From contig CM038216.1 in NCBI GenBank assembly GCA_021442155.1, positions 154,923,983-154,987,982 of the forward strand: a stretch of DNA of 64,000 bases, written 5' to 3'. Source of the stretch: Cymbidium sinense (lineage: Eukaryota > Streptophyta > Magnoliopsida > Asparagales > Orchidaceae). The first letter of the stretch is position 1. Every line of letters starts with the position of its first letter. Position numbers and translations under genes: made by a program. The notes beneath the pieces were generated by a model. That model made no database searches. It was given only the letters and a program-made list of their open reading frames with translations, and was not told where the DNA came from. This document shows positions 47,731-59,156 of the stretch, one piece after another.

Positions 47731-48125
47731 AGAGTGCATAGCCTCCCCGGTGGGAGTTTGGGCACTCTTTTGGATCCACCTCTACCCCCCAGAGGCAGTG
47801 CATCCTCCCCGGTGGGAGTTTGGGCACTCTTCTTGGATCAACCTCTACCTCCTCACCTCCACCAAGCCAGAGTGCATAGCCCTCCCCCTGGTGGGAGTTT
47901 GGGCACTCTTCTTGGATCAACCTCTACCTTCTCATCTCCACCAAGCCAGAGTGCATAGCCCTCCCCCTGGTGGGAGTTTGGGCACTCTTCTTGGATCAAC
48001 CTCTACTGAGTGCATAGCCCTCCCCCTGGTGGGAGTTTGGGCACTCTTCTTGGATCAACCTCTACCTCCTCATCTCCACCAAGCCAGAGTGCATAGCCTC
48101 CCCGGTGGGAGTTTGCACTCTCCTT
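47731..48125. repeat. Tandem array 1 of the LTR element (about 60-80-bp units, six copies)
   Basis: Six units with the core 'gtgcatagccctccccctgg' then 'tgggagtttgggcactcttc', at about 47731, 47793, 47868, 47948, 48006 and 48086. Long units add 'cctcatctccaccaagccag'; short ones lack it. Not in a fixed reading frame. Confidence 0.9.
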
Positions 48126-48159
48126 GGAATAATTTTATCTCGATCGTGCAGTTGTCGGT

Positions 48160-48665
48160 GATGGTGTGGTAGAGGACGATGGTAGTCGGCGGGTGGCGGC
48201 AATAAACGCAGCTGTCGACCGCGCGCGTAGTTGCGGGATGACCGGCGACAATGGTGGTGACCAGCGAAGATTGCAATGGTTAGACCGCGAAGGTCGCGTA
48301 GTCGGCGGACCAATCAGCAGCGGTGGCTTCTGATGGTTAGCGGCAAAGATCGTAGCGCGCAATGGCAACCAGTAACGGCGCGTCGATGTCAGCGATATGG
48401 CTCGATGGCGATAATGGCGGCAAGTCAGCCAGCGGTAATACCGATAGTTAGCGGCCGACGGGTGGTCGCAGCGCTCTCAATCAGCATTGCGCCGAAGTTG
48501 ACCAGCGAGATGATGGCAGCGATAAATGTACCAGCGATGTCAGCGATGGTGGCGCGCGATAATGATAGTCAGCGGCGTGATCCCAATGGTTGGCGGCCGA
48601 CGGGTGGTCAGCGGCGCAGCGACGGTGGTCGGCAGTGGTAGCGTCGGTAGACGGCGGCCGACGGA
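48160..48665. other. GC-rich block with GTCAGCGG-type words
   Basis: Low-complexity text of 'gtcagcggc', 'gcgatggtgg' and 'ggcggccgac' words, similar in style to 50150-50480. Open frames on both strands are Arg/Ser/Ala-rich and unsupported. Confidence 0.5.
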
Positions 48666-48669
48666 GATC

Positions 48670-50140
48670 TTTGACCTATCCGAGGTTGTTTATCAGAGTG
48701 TGACTTGATGACGTTAACCTGTGTGGAAGAGGTTGAATTGAATCCGCTGAGGATTTTTGACCCATCCGAGGTTGTTTGTCAGAGTGTGACTTGATGACGT
48801 TAACCTGTGTGGAAGAGGTTGAATTGCCGAGATTTTGACCCATCCGAGGTTGTTTGTCGAGTGTTACCCGATGGCGAACTATGGAAGAGGTCAATTGAAT
48901 CTCGAGGATTTTGACCTATCAAGGTTGTTTGTCGGTGTTACCCGATGGCGCAACTATGGAAGAGGTCGAATTGAATCGAGATTTTGACCTATCCGTTGTT
49001 TGTCGAGTGTTACGATGGCGTTAACATATAGAAGAGGTTGAATTGAATCCGAGGATTTTGACCTATCCGAGGTTGTTTGTCGAGCGTGACTCGATGGCGT
49101 TAACGTATGGAAGAGGTCGAAGTTGAATCCGCTAAGGATTTTGACCTATCCAGGTTGTTTGTCGGCGTGACTTCGATGACATTAACCTGTATGGAAGAGG
49201 TTGAATTGAATCCGCTGAGATTTTGGCCCATCCAAGGTTGTTTATCAGAGTGTTTGCTCGATGACGCTAACCTGTGTGGAGTAGGTACAAAGTTTTGACC
49301 TATCCAAGGTTGTTTGTCAGAGTGTGACTCGATGATGTTAACCTGTGTGGAAGAGGTTGAATTGAATCCGCTGAGGATTTTGACCCATCCGAGGTTGTTT
49401 ATCAGAGTGTTTGCTCGATGACGCTAACCTGTGTGGAGTAGGTACAAAGTTTTGACCTATCCAAGGTTGTTTGTCAGAGTGTGACTCGATGATGTTAACC
49501 TGTGTGGAAGAGGTTGAATTGAATCCGCTGAGGATTTTTGACCTATCCGAGGTTGTTTGTCAGAGCGTGACTCGATGACATTAACCTGTATGGAAGAGGT
49601 TGAATTGAATCCGCTGAGGATTTTGGCCCATCCAAGGTTGTTTATCAGAGTGTTTGCTCGATGACGCTAACCTGTGTGGAGTAGGTACAAAGTTTTGACC
49701 TATCCAAGGTTGTTTGTCAGAGTGTGACTCGATGATGTTAACCTGTGTGGAAGAGGTTGAATTGAATCCGCTGAAGATTTTGACCCATCCGAGGTTGTTT
49801 GTCAGAGTGTTACCCGATGACGTTAACCTGTGTGGAGTAGGTACAAAGTTTTGACCTATCCAAGGTTGTTTGTCAGAGTGTGACTCGATGATGTTAACCT
49901 GTGTGGAAGAGGTTGAATTGAATCCGCTGAGGATTTTGACCCATCCGAGGTTGTTTATCAGAGTGTTTGCTCGATGACGTTAACCTGTGTGGAGTAGGTA
50001 CAAAGTTTTGACCTATTCAAGGTTGTTTGTCAGAGTGTGACTCGATGATGTTAACCTGTGTGGAAGAGGTTGAATTGAATCGCCGAGATCTTTGACCCAT
50101 CCAGGTTGTTTGTCGGTGTTACCCGATGGCGACTGTATGG
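48670..50140. repeat. Tandem array 2: 85-bp and 73-bp monomers, about 19 copies
   Basis: Monomer core 'ttttgacccatccgaggttg', 'tttgtcagagtgtgactcga', 'tgttaacctgtgtggaagag'. The 85-bp form ends 'gttgaattgaatccgctgagga'; the 73-bp form ends 'gtggagtaggtacaaag'. From about 49200 they alternate, giving a 158-bp higher-order unit (73-bp forms near 49274, 49433, 49676, 49835 and 49989; one gap of 243 = 158 + 85). Monomers at 48820-49100 are shortened by small deletions. About four more lie at 50590-50900. The period is not a multiple of three, so it is non-coding. Confidence 0.92.
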
Positions 50141-50149
50141 AAGAGGTCA

Positions 50150-50590
50150 TGGAAGTCCACCAAGGTCACGTAGTCAACGGTGGCGGCGGAGTCGTAGTCG
50201 GCGAATGACCGCAGCGATGGTGATGACCAGCCGAAGGATGGGCGGAGCACGGTCATCGGCGGACCGCAATGTGGTTGGCGGCCGGCGGGATGGTCGGCTA
50301 ACAGCGGTAGTGGCGGTGGCGGCGACGCCGATTCGGGATGGCCGAAGATGGTGGTGACCGGCGAGGTTGCCAAGATGACCGAATGTCGCGGCGATGTCGA
50401 TAGTTGGAATGACGGCGTGGTGACCTGGGTGGTGGTGACCACGAAGATGGTCGGTCATGGTTGGCGGCGGCGTTGAACGGAGATGGTCTGTCCCTCCTTC
50501 TTATAGGAAATAAGATTTCTTGAAACTTCAATGGATGGTTCGCTGAAATTGATGTCGTTAACTTACATGTTAGAGATATAATTGAATCCA
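50150..50590. other. GC-rich block between tandem-array segments
   Basis: Contains 'gtcggcggaccgcaatgtgg' and 'ggcggtggcggcgacgcc' words. It interrupts array 2. Open frames occur on both strands without domains. Confidence 0.5.
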
Positions 50591-50900
50591 CTGAGGATTT
50601 TTGACCCATCCAAGGTTGTTTGTCAGAGTGTTATCCGATGACATTAACCTGTGTGGAGTGGGTACAAAGTTTTGACCTTCTAGGTTATTGGTCTAATATT
50701 ATTCGGCCAACCGTATGGAAGAGGGGAAGTCCACCAAGGACTTTTGACCTTTCCGGGTTGTTTGTCGAGCTTTTGCTCGATGGCGCGTATGGAAGAGGTC
50801 GCGGGAAGTCCACCAAGGACGTTTTGACCTATCCTGGGTTGTTTGTCAGAGTGTTTACTCAATGTCGTTAACCCGTATGGAAGAGGTCGAATATTGGTAT
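50590..50900. repeat. Outlying monomers of tandem array 2
   Basis: About four diverged monomers ('gacccatccaaggttgtttg', 'gacctatcctgggttgtttg') with a variant tail 'gggaagtccaccaagga', which also occurs at 50148-50165. They flank the GC-rich block, so that block may have been inserted into or expanded within the array. Confidence 0.8.
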
Positions 50901-51349
50901 GAGCTTGTAGCTAGAGTTGACCATTGATCTTTGCCTTTTCGTTGGTGTTGCTGACTTGCTTAACTTTTGAGATTAAGAGTTGCCCCCCAGTTGGGGGTAT
51001 GTCCGTATGAGTCGATTGATTCTTTTCCAATTGACGTGGATATCCTTATTGAATGGGTCTTTCGATTTCTTCCTTGGTTGGCACTCTTGGTGTGCCTCAT
51101 GCGTGAAAGTGGCCTCTAGATTTCTAATTCCAGCTTTAAAAAGGTGGCCACTTGGCTATCCTCTTCCGAATAGCCGGAGGATGTTTGAGAGTCAGATATT
51201 TCCTCCGATTAAGTCATCCGAGGTCATTTGTTGAGGAGGTTTTGGGGAGGTTCGCCTCTCTTCTTTTTCTGAGATGTTTGAACATCACCTTTGGGAACCT
51301 TCTTCTGCTTGCTGCTTGGTGGTTCAAATTGCGATGAGCGATAGCTTGT
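50901..51349. other. Spacer between gag and the tandem array, no gene
   Basis: No recognised domain on either strand. The plus strand reads 'gttgccccccagttggggg', a short palindromic stretch (50981-50998). Where a polymerase gene would be expected there is none. Confidence 0.5.
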
Positions 51350-52267
51350 CGGAGATTTGTGCCTCTATTCGGTGGACCAGTCGATAGGAATGGACTGTCT
51401 CCGCATTAATGATGAATAAGTATCGGCGGAGTCCTCAGAAGCACGCCTCAAAAGTTCTGGATCTACTCCATCTATAGAGCTTGAGGAGAACCTCTCGAAG
51501 TATTCTTTGAGGGACTCTCCATCGTTCTGGCGGATTCCGGAGAGATGTGATGAATCCCTGATGATTCTCTTGTTCGCCAGGAACTGTTCTACAAAAAATG
51601 GCGAGCTCTCCAAATGATCGGACGGAGCGAGCGAATAGAACCACGAGCCGTCCTTTGAGAGTCGGGAATACGACCTGAGAAGAGTCATTTGCACGAATGT
51701 GCATGATCGTTGAAAGTGATCGATATGCTCGTCGGATCGGTTGTGCCATCGTAAGGGTCCATCGGAAGCTTGAATCTCATCGAATATTGCGAGATGATCT
51801 GGCGGGGGCGAAGTTTCAAAGAAGCGGCGGAGAATGGATCATTCATTGTTTGCAGAACTCTTCCGCACCGCCGTAGTTCATCGCGTATAAGGTGGCGTGG
51901 AGTTTCACATGAGCCATTCGGTGGGGTGAGTAGGCGGTATCCGTAAGTTCATCATCCGGATGTGGTGCCAAGGGTTCTCTACTTGTTGATCCGGCATTCC
52001 CGGTAATCATTCTCGTGAAGAAAATCGATTATCGAGGCGTCGGCGTGGCTCTTCCAGGCGTGTTGGAACGTTTTGCCGGTCCTCTTGCAGGAGTCGAAGA
52101 ATTTCATTCTGGGAATCCTCCATCCTTTGAACGCGATCTTCCAAAGAGGGGCCTGATGGACCCTCACCTGGGGACAGAAATCTGTTATGTAGAGAAGTGT
52201 TGGAGGCTTGGCGTCCTTGATCCTGAGAATGAGGAGCGTTGGAGCGCAAACCCCGTTTACCAACCAT
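51350..52267 (-). pseudogene. Retrotransposon gag polyprotein, frameshifted
   Basis: Minus strand. It starts with MVGKRGLRSNAPHSQDQGRQ just inside the right LTR, then a coiled-coil-like SLEDRVQRMEDSQNEILRLL (about 52130-52090). After frame changes come KLPMDPYDGTTDPT (about 51750), SWFYSLAPSDHLESSPFF and IRQNDGESLKEYFERF (about 51500-51640). This order matches the gag domain of plant Ty3/gypsy elements (DPYDGTTDP…WFYSLPPGSI…QKEGESLRDYLKRF). No zinc knuckle, protease or polymerase follows. Gag forms the particle that packages element RNA. At least two frameshifts break this copy. Confidence 0.75.
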
Positions 52268-52292
52268 ATTGGAGATATAGCAATGGGGGAAC

Positions 52293-52310
52293 TGTTGTTC
52301 CTGGTGGCCA
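52293..52310 (-). promoter_or_regulatory. Candidate primer binding site of the LTR element
   Basis: Immediately inside the right LTR the minus strand reads TGGCCACCAGGAACAACA. It starts with TGG and is directly adjacent to the LTR, as primer sites do. The matching tRNA was not identified. Confidence 0.4.
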
Positions 52311-53200
52311 AGTTGCGTAGAGAATTTTATTCCGGTAGATACGAGATCTTCTAGCCCAAAATTATCCAACACACTGGCAGGGGATATGAACACAGGGGTT
52401 ATCGTGAAAACCCGTTAAGGGAAAACCACGGCCTTGCCCGATCAGAACTTTCACTATGTGTTCAAAAGTCCTGATTCGTTAGTTGGAGAAGAAGGTATTC
52501 TGAGGAAATAATAGAGTGTAGAAAAATACAATATCGGTCCACTCCAACCCAAGGGAGAAGTTTCCCAAAAAGCGGCAAGAACTGATCTTCTGGGAGCAAC
52601 CTCTTGATCTTCAGGATAAAGGAGAGGCAACTGATCTTTTCTAGTCCTCTGGGGGCGATCTCCTAAGGGCGAGCTCCTGATCTTCAGGCACTACTGGTGG
52701 TGGCACTGGTGGTGATAGATCGTCGGCGTCAAGGTCGACTGGTGGTTCTCAGAGCTCTCTGGTCTTCAAATCAGATTCGGTCCCCTCTAAGGTGAGAATG
52801 AAGCTCTATTTATAGATTTTTGGGAGTGGCAGGCCTTGTAAATTCGTGGAAAACTCCAACCACTCCCATCGGACGGCCATCATCCCCGTCGACGGTGTAT
52901 TTTGATGATCTGGGTGCCTTAATGATGTCGAAATTGGGTGATCTTGGATTCGTCTTGACGAGCCGCTCGATCTGACTATAAATATGTCAGTTTTGGTGAC
53001 CATTTGGCGGATTAGGATCCATTTTCATGCTCTGATAGCTTGATCCAGTCGATTGAGCTCGGTCGGTATGCTGATGTTGCTATGTTCGTCTCATCGAGGC
53101 TTGATTTGTAAGCTTGCTGAAATCGGTGATTAGATCGAAGCTTTTCTGAAAATGCCTTGAGATTCGTGCTTGATCAGATTAATTTTCTGAGGATGTATCA
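52311..53200 (-). repeat. LTR, right (5' LTR in element orientation)
   Basis: 890 bp matching 46103-47001. The outer end GTATCA gives the canonical TG…CA termini in element orientation. The inner end reads AGTTGCG in place of TGTTGCG. Confidence 0.88.
52807..52814 (-). promoter_or_regulatory. TATA box in right (5') LTR
   Basis: TATAAATA on the minus strand. It is the likely core promoter of the element, placing the RNA start about 30 bases further along the minus strand. Confidence 0.6.
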
Positions 53201-53205
53201 GCTCT
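53201..53205. repeat. Target site duplication, right
   Basis: GCTCT, identical to 46098-46102. Confidence 0.9.
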
Positions 53206-53710
53206 ATTATTCATTCTTGTTGAAATTTATGATATTTATGGGACAATTGAAGAGATTTCATTGCTTCTACAAGTAATTGAGAAGAAAATTATTGACTACA
53301 TTATTTTCATTATTTTCAAATTTAATGCTTTAATGAAATAATATTAGTTTAATTTTAATTATGTATCAATTGAAGTTGAAGATTTGAAATGTATAAACTT
53401 CCCTCAATATGTGTTGTGTACATTGTCTAGCACATTCAAAGAGTCTAGGGACTAACAATCTTAAGAACAATATTCATTTCATTCAGAATATCTTAGAAAA
53501 GTGATATTTAACATTAAAAAAAATTAAAGGTTTAACATGTTGAATAATTAGTGAAAAGCTTGTTAAGCCATAACCTTAAACAAACATGAACTTGACAAAC
53601 ATTAATCAGTTAGTATACATAGATGTCCAAGACACTTAAAAAGAGTCTACTAGCATGATGAAAGACAAAATTACTTATGTGCTTGTTGAACTACTTTATA
53701 TATATTTGGG
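53206..53710 (+). pseudogene. Decayed terpene synthase relic, right part (copy B)
   Basis: Continuation of the relic cut at 46102: LVEIYDIYGTIEEI (about 53217-53260), the exon 5 relic at about 53374-53500 and the exon 7 piece at about 53600-53705. It shares the DDxxD loss (VE for DD) with copy A. Confidence 0.75.
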
Positions 53711-54249
53711 ATATTGAAGTAATATTTCATTCAAGTTGAAGAATTAGTCATAACAAAATTGTAAAACAAATTTTATTTTGCATTATTATTAGCTTTAGGA
53801 AGAGTGCCATCTTCATTTTTTTTTTTTTGAAAGCAATAGTTGAATTATTCTTACTAGGTTAGATACGAAAAGATAATTCTTTTTTTTAATGATATATAAG
53901 AGAATTTAATCCCAAAATTACATATAATGCATGTGCAAAAACTTGAACTCAAGATAAGACCACTCAGCCACTCATTTAGATACATCTCACTAAGAGTAAT
54001 TGAGGGAAATTTAAAACTGCAAAATTAGCTCTCATTTCAACTTTTTTTTTCAATATAATAGTTAAATGAGCATATATCGAGAGAGAGAGAGAGAGAATAA
54101 AATGAGCCTCACGCCGGCTTCTCATTAAAGCCCAAAAACAATTAAAAAAAGGGTATTAAGACAAAGAAAATTTAAAAGTTACAATCAAAGAAAAATAATT
54201 ACTTATATAAATATATGAGAACCACATCAATTCTAAACTATGCTCAAGA

Positions 54250-54347
54250 ATAAGATGGAAACACGCGTCTCAGAGGGAACTCAGGAGTCAAAAACTTCAA
54301 CCCGAATCCGACCCGACTTCAACCTGATTGACCCGACACGATCCGAA

Positions 54348-54432
<85 letters not shown>

Positions 54433-54665
54433 TCAAAATCGAGTCAAATTGTTAGTGTGTAAAAAATTCAATTTGTTTCAAATTTTGGGTCAAATTGAGT
54501 TGTCGGGTCAAAATCAAGTCAATTTCGAGTTGGAGTCAATCACGACCAAAAAATCATGGGTTCTTCCGAACCCGACTTGAAAATTTTTCGGGTCAACCCG
54601 AATTTTTCGAGTCGGGTTCCTGTCGAGTTGTCTAGTCAGCTCAATTTTGGACACCCCTACTTTCA
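54250..54665. mobile_element. GGGTCAA-rich short element (copy B) with (TA)n expansion
   Basis: Counterpart of 2240-2600, ending 'gacacccctac'. A TA run of about 80 bases (54350-54430) replaces the short 'tatttatatatatttttt' of copy A. Confidence 0.5.
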
Positions 54666-54669
54666 GCCG

Positions 54670-57600
54670 ATCTCACATTGAAAGTTGAAATAAATATTAG
54701 TATAAAAAGATCACGTGATCGATTTTTATTGAAAGAAGAGTTTTTTTTTGTGTTGAAAATTATATGTATCTTGCCAAGATTTTTGATTCTTGACTCATCC
54801 TATTCAAACTTCTGATTTCTTTGTAGTTCATTGAACTACCTATTGATTTAATAGCTTCATAACTTATATATGCGAACTCATGATTAATAGAAGTCTCTAA
54901 ATCCTTTTAGCAAAGTCTCTAATGTCCTGAGTAATTTTTATGGCTAATTCATTACCTTTATGGTAGATTAGATAAGTGTTAAAACTTCTTATCTTGGGTG
55001 CTAAATAAAACAATATAAAAGGTTGGTTTTGACCTTTTGATTGGCTTTAATAGCCAATCATTTTTTTTTTCAAATGAAACTTTAGCACACCATTAAGCTA
55101 TTTGACTAATAATTGGTTCCCTATGACCTATTAAACTCATATAAGTTCAATTTGATTAATTACAAATAGAATAAGCCTTAGTGCACTCAAACTAGGATGA
55201 ATTGCTATCATAAATTGTTAAAGCTTTCGATTAGCCTATCCTATGGTTTAATTGCCCAAAGAATTATCCCATAATGATCCAATTTAGTTCCCAAACCTAT
55301 TTCCTTAGTTGAGCTAGGTGTTTGACCCATTTGAGCCAATGCTTAAATGGACTAAACTAAAACAAGATATATGATAGTTTGCCCTATAGGCACTCTAAAA
55401 TTTTAAGATATTCTAGTATTTTTATTTATAATTTTACTTTTATCTACAAAGTATTTTATATTATGTCTCCTCTAAAATTTAAAAAATTATTTATTAAAAT
55501 TATTAATAAAATATATATTTATTTACTATTTTAATTTTTTATTTATATTTTTCTATTCATAATAAACAATTAAAAATATTTTTAAAACAATTTAAAGTTA
55601 AATTTATTTATATAATAAATAATAAAAAATAAGAATAGGATGTGCTATTTGGATTCATGATAAACCTATTTTAATTTCTTATTTATATTAGGATTATTTG
55701 CTCATAAACTAGATATTAGGGCATTGCTTATTAAACTAGCATTATTTTTTTGTAGAAGAATATGCTTAATAAATGGAACTATTATAATAAAATTAAAATT
55801 AATTTTATTTGCATCTACTATTTGCTTGAGTCTGTATGCATTGCTCACTAGAATAAGTAAGCTTGATACCCGCTAATGCTAAGCTAGTATGTTTGAAATA
55901 TAATTGCTTGAGTGTATGTGTGTTCTACTAATTTCATTTTTATAAATTTTAGTTAGATTTTGTTTAAATTTTAAATGTAATTTGATACTAGAATTAGATT
56001 AGGATCTAGAGTTTATGATTAACAAAAAATATATTATACAAGCTGGTCATCTCTTGTGAAGCATATGGAGGTTTCTAAAAGAAGATAATCCAAAAGACAT
56101 AAAATGAAGATCATTATAGATCAAACTTCTAGCAATAGGTCAGGCAGTATAAGGACAAAGCTTGGCTGTCCATTTTTCATTTTCTTCTAAGTTGTAGAGT
56201 GGAATCTAGATGCATTGACCTTTCTTTTTATTAATTTGATTTATTTAGTGTGTTTACTTTATTTATGGCACTAGAACATCATACATTTTATAGGTTTCTT
56301 CCTATTACTTTTTTATGATGTTATAAAGTTTAATTTATGTGGTAGGCACTTAGGATAAAATTAAATTTTCTACACAATTTAATTAAATAACTCAAACATA
56401 CAGATAATTAACTCAAATCTCTCATAATTGAAGCCCTATGATTAAACAATAAAAATAACTAGAAATTTCTAGAATTGATTCAATTACATATTTTTCTTAT
56501 TTCTTGAATTGGGTCTTTTTCCATTACACATAAGAAGCTATCTAACAATTGAGGATGACCACCTTTCTTTGAGAAGACTACCTTCTCTTTGGATTTATCT
56601 TATGAGCTCTTATTATTACATCCTATTATAACATGATTGCATAGCTAAAGCCTTAAAAATTTAGATTTCTAAATGCATATAAAATTTATAAATTATTGCA
56701 TTAGTTAGAAGTATTTCATACTATTTATAATCTTAGATTTAAGGAGTGGGCTCTTAGATTATTTTCTAATTAATGCTAGCTTAAAACATCTTGCATTTTA
56801 TAAGAATAATATCATAATTTTAAAGCATATGAGGTGTTAGCTGAAAATCTTACTAAGGATATAAGTTTAGAAGAATCGGGAAAGGTTTGTACACTCTGAT
56901 GGGAGTGAACTAATACATTCCAATTTTTCTTTGTTTGACTAGGACGAGCTATTGGCTTGTGCTAAAATCACCTTTAGTTATATGATTTGAAGCATCTATT
57001 TTCTTGTGCTACTAGAATAAGTGTTCGTTTCTTAGGCTTTTGTGCTTTATATATAATGCTTCATAATTTACAAGAATGACTTGTAGCCATCTATTAATAT
57101 GAGTGGATCTAGTAGGCGAGAAGGTAATAGAACTTCTGATAACCCTCTACTCTAGTATATCCTGATTCACTTGAAGAGCATGAGCATAGTAGAACACAAC
57201 TATCATGTCATTCAATTAGTGCACAAGCTACAAGGATAGATGATGGGATTTATTGGTATATTATTTTTTTAACAAAAATTGATACATACTTCAATTCTTA
57301 CAAATAAATTATGATCATTCATTTCATTATTAAAAATGAGCAAAGCACCCCGGTAAGAAGTTAAAGGTGCATAATAAGTGTAGAAATACAAATCTTGTCC
57401 CCATGTATAAGAGTGCTTATCAAAGTGAATGAGAGTGGTATTCCATTTAATATCCCAAAGTTAAAAATCTTAGGATCGTGCTAGTGTTATTTCCATAAAC
57501 CCTATTTTAACACTAATCTCTTTTTTATTAACACAATAAGGATATGGAATATTTCAAGAAGAGAATGCTTACTGAAATTGAGGTATTAAATATTTAATTA

Positions 57601-57895
57601 TACCTTAGTTTGTGTAGTTTTAATTATACCTTAGTGTGTGTCCTACTAATACTTATATTGTATTTACAATGAAAATTTGAATTTTATGGACATATTCATT
57701 ATTGGATTTTACAATGTCTTAGTGTTAAATAACTCAACTATAAGACCAACTTGAAGTCAAATAATGGGATAGTGTGCCCATCAAATAAATTATGGAGGTC
57801 ATCCCATAAGGGGTAGATATAAGTTAATGGTGTCAGCTTGTGACCACTGGTCCCAACTAGATGATCAAGTTAATATCATGATTTTTTTAATTATA

Positions 57896-57971
<76 letters not shown>

Positions 57972-58370
57972 TATGTTATTATAGGCGAGGGAGGCAAAAA
58001 TAATGAAAATGTAAGAAAATAATTCTATCCTTATACAATGGGTCATCTGTATTGTTTGTAGAAAAGGCATATGCTATTATGCTATACTAATTATTATTGA
58101 TAGTGAGTGCTTTTTTGTTACAATCTATTCAAGATAGGTAGCAACTATGTGAATAAAGATGGCTCTTGGTCATTTGAAGTTTCTAAGCAAGGATGGTTAA
58201 CTTCATCCTTGATGCATAATAAAATTATTTAATTTGATATTAATAATATTTCTTTGAACTTAGGCATAAAATTTCAACTTCTTGCTGAGGAAGAACTTAC
58301 AATAGAGGAAGTAATTTGGAGGCAAATGTGAGGGTACTTAAAATAGATATGGCCCAAGGAGGGAAGATTT
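54670..58370. repeat. Non-coding, TE-like stretch (copy B)
   Basis: Counterpart of 2620-6010. It is fuller than A and C: it retains segments missing from A (about 57730-57830) and from C (about 57395-57800). No gene. Confidence 0.6.
57904..57969. repeat. (AAT)n microsatellite specific to copy B
   Basis: About 22 TAA/AAT units where copy C has only 'attattaaataaatatatat' and copy A 'ttttttaataaaatatg'. Confidence 0.95.
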
Positions 58371-58379
58371 TTTTAAATA

Positions 58380-58570
58380 AGTATAATTTAAAATGTAATT
58401 AAAAATTTAAGTATATTAAAAAATTTTAGATTTAGGTATAGTAGCCCGTTTAACGGATGCCAAGCTTGCCACATAGAAACTGACGTGGCACTGCTCGCCC
58501 GGTGAAGTGCCAGAGCTAGTCGCTCGTTTAATGGGCGAATTGCAATTTACATGGTAATCCACCGTTTAAC
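58380..58570 (+). repeat. MULE terminal inverted repeat, left (copy B)
   Basis: Contains 'gcccgtttaacggatgccaa' and 'tgctcgcccggtgaagtgcc', the latter lost in copy A. Further in, 'cgtttaatgggcgaattgc' and 'ccgtttaacggacgacttgc' are short related repeats of the same GCCCGTTTAA motif. Confidence 0.6.
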
Positions 58571-59156
58571 GGACGACTTGCCTACAACTATTTTTTTAAA
58601 AAAAGGTAATTTGGTAGTTTGGTTGGATCTAGGTCTAACATTATCTATCATTGGAGCTACTCTAACCTTTCGAAGCACATATAAAGCTTTTCATTCCAAA
58701 AAAGAAACTCATATGTTAAGCACTTAGTTTTTCTCCTTATTTTTTTTTCGGCCATTAAATTTTAGTAATCATGAAAGTAATATCTTTCATTATTGTAAAC
58801 AATCAATAAAAGATATCTAAAATGTTCACTCATTTTGATTGCTTGATCTCCAATGTTAGAATTCCACTACTAGATTCAAAATACACTTTATTTATATATG
58901 TGTTTGAAAATATATTGAAACAGAAGCCTTTACATCTTATGAACTAGATGAATATTATCACAATTTTTATTAAAGTTTAGAGTCTACTATTAATAATTAG
59001 ATGAAAAATAAAAAAGTATAAATATGAAACAATCTGATAAGTACTCAAGATAGTAAAAAATGCATCCATATGACAATCCAAAAAAATGAAACATATGACA
59101 GATAGCCAAAAAAATAAACACATGTACTCTAGACACGTGAGTAACACTATCCTAAA

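Larger units (their letters stand above)
46103..53200 (-). mobile_element. Non-autonomous LTR retrotransposon (gag only), 7098 bp
   Basis: The element begins TGTTGCG and ends GTATCA, lies between perfect GCTCT duplications, and interrupts an otherwise continuous TPS relic. LTRs of 899 and 890 bp share sequence along their whole length. Gag-like fragments next to the right LTR and a TGG-starting primer-site candidate show that it reads on the minus strand. Between gag and the left LTR lies about 4.3 kb without any protease, reverse transcriptase or integrase words; instead there are GC-rich blocks and two tandem arrays. It would depend on a partner element's enzymes, as TR-GAG/LARD-type elements do. 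Small LTR differences suggest a fairly recent insertion or consensus error. Confidence 0.88.

Noticed and set aside
48670..50140. CRISPR-like regular array
   Set aside because: Monomers are contiguous and diverged along their whole length, with no constant-repeat/unique-spacer pattern. It lies inside a plant retrotransposon.
50980..51337. Plus-strand frames of 84 and 61 codons between array 2 and gag
   Set aside because: Antisense to the element's direction, without a domain. Probably chance frames in the LTR element.
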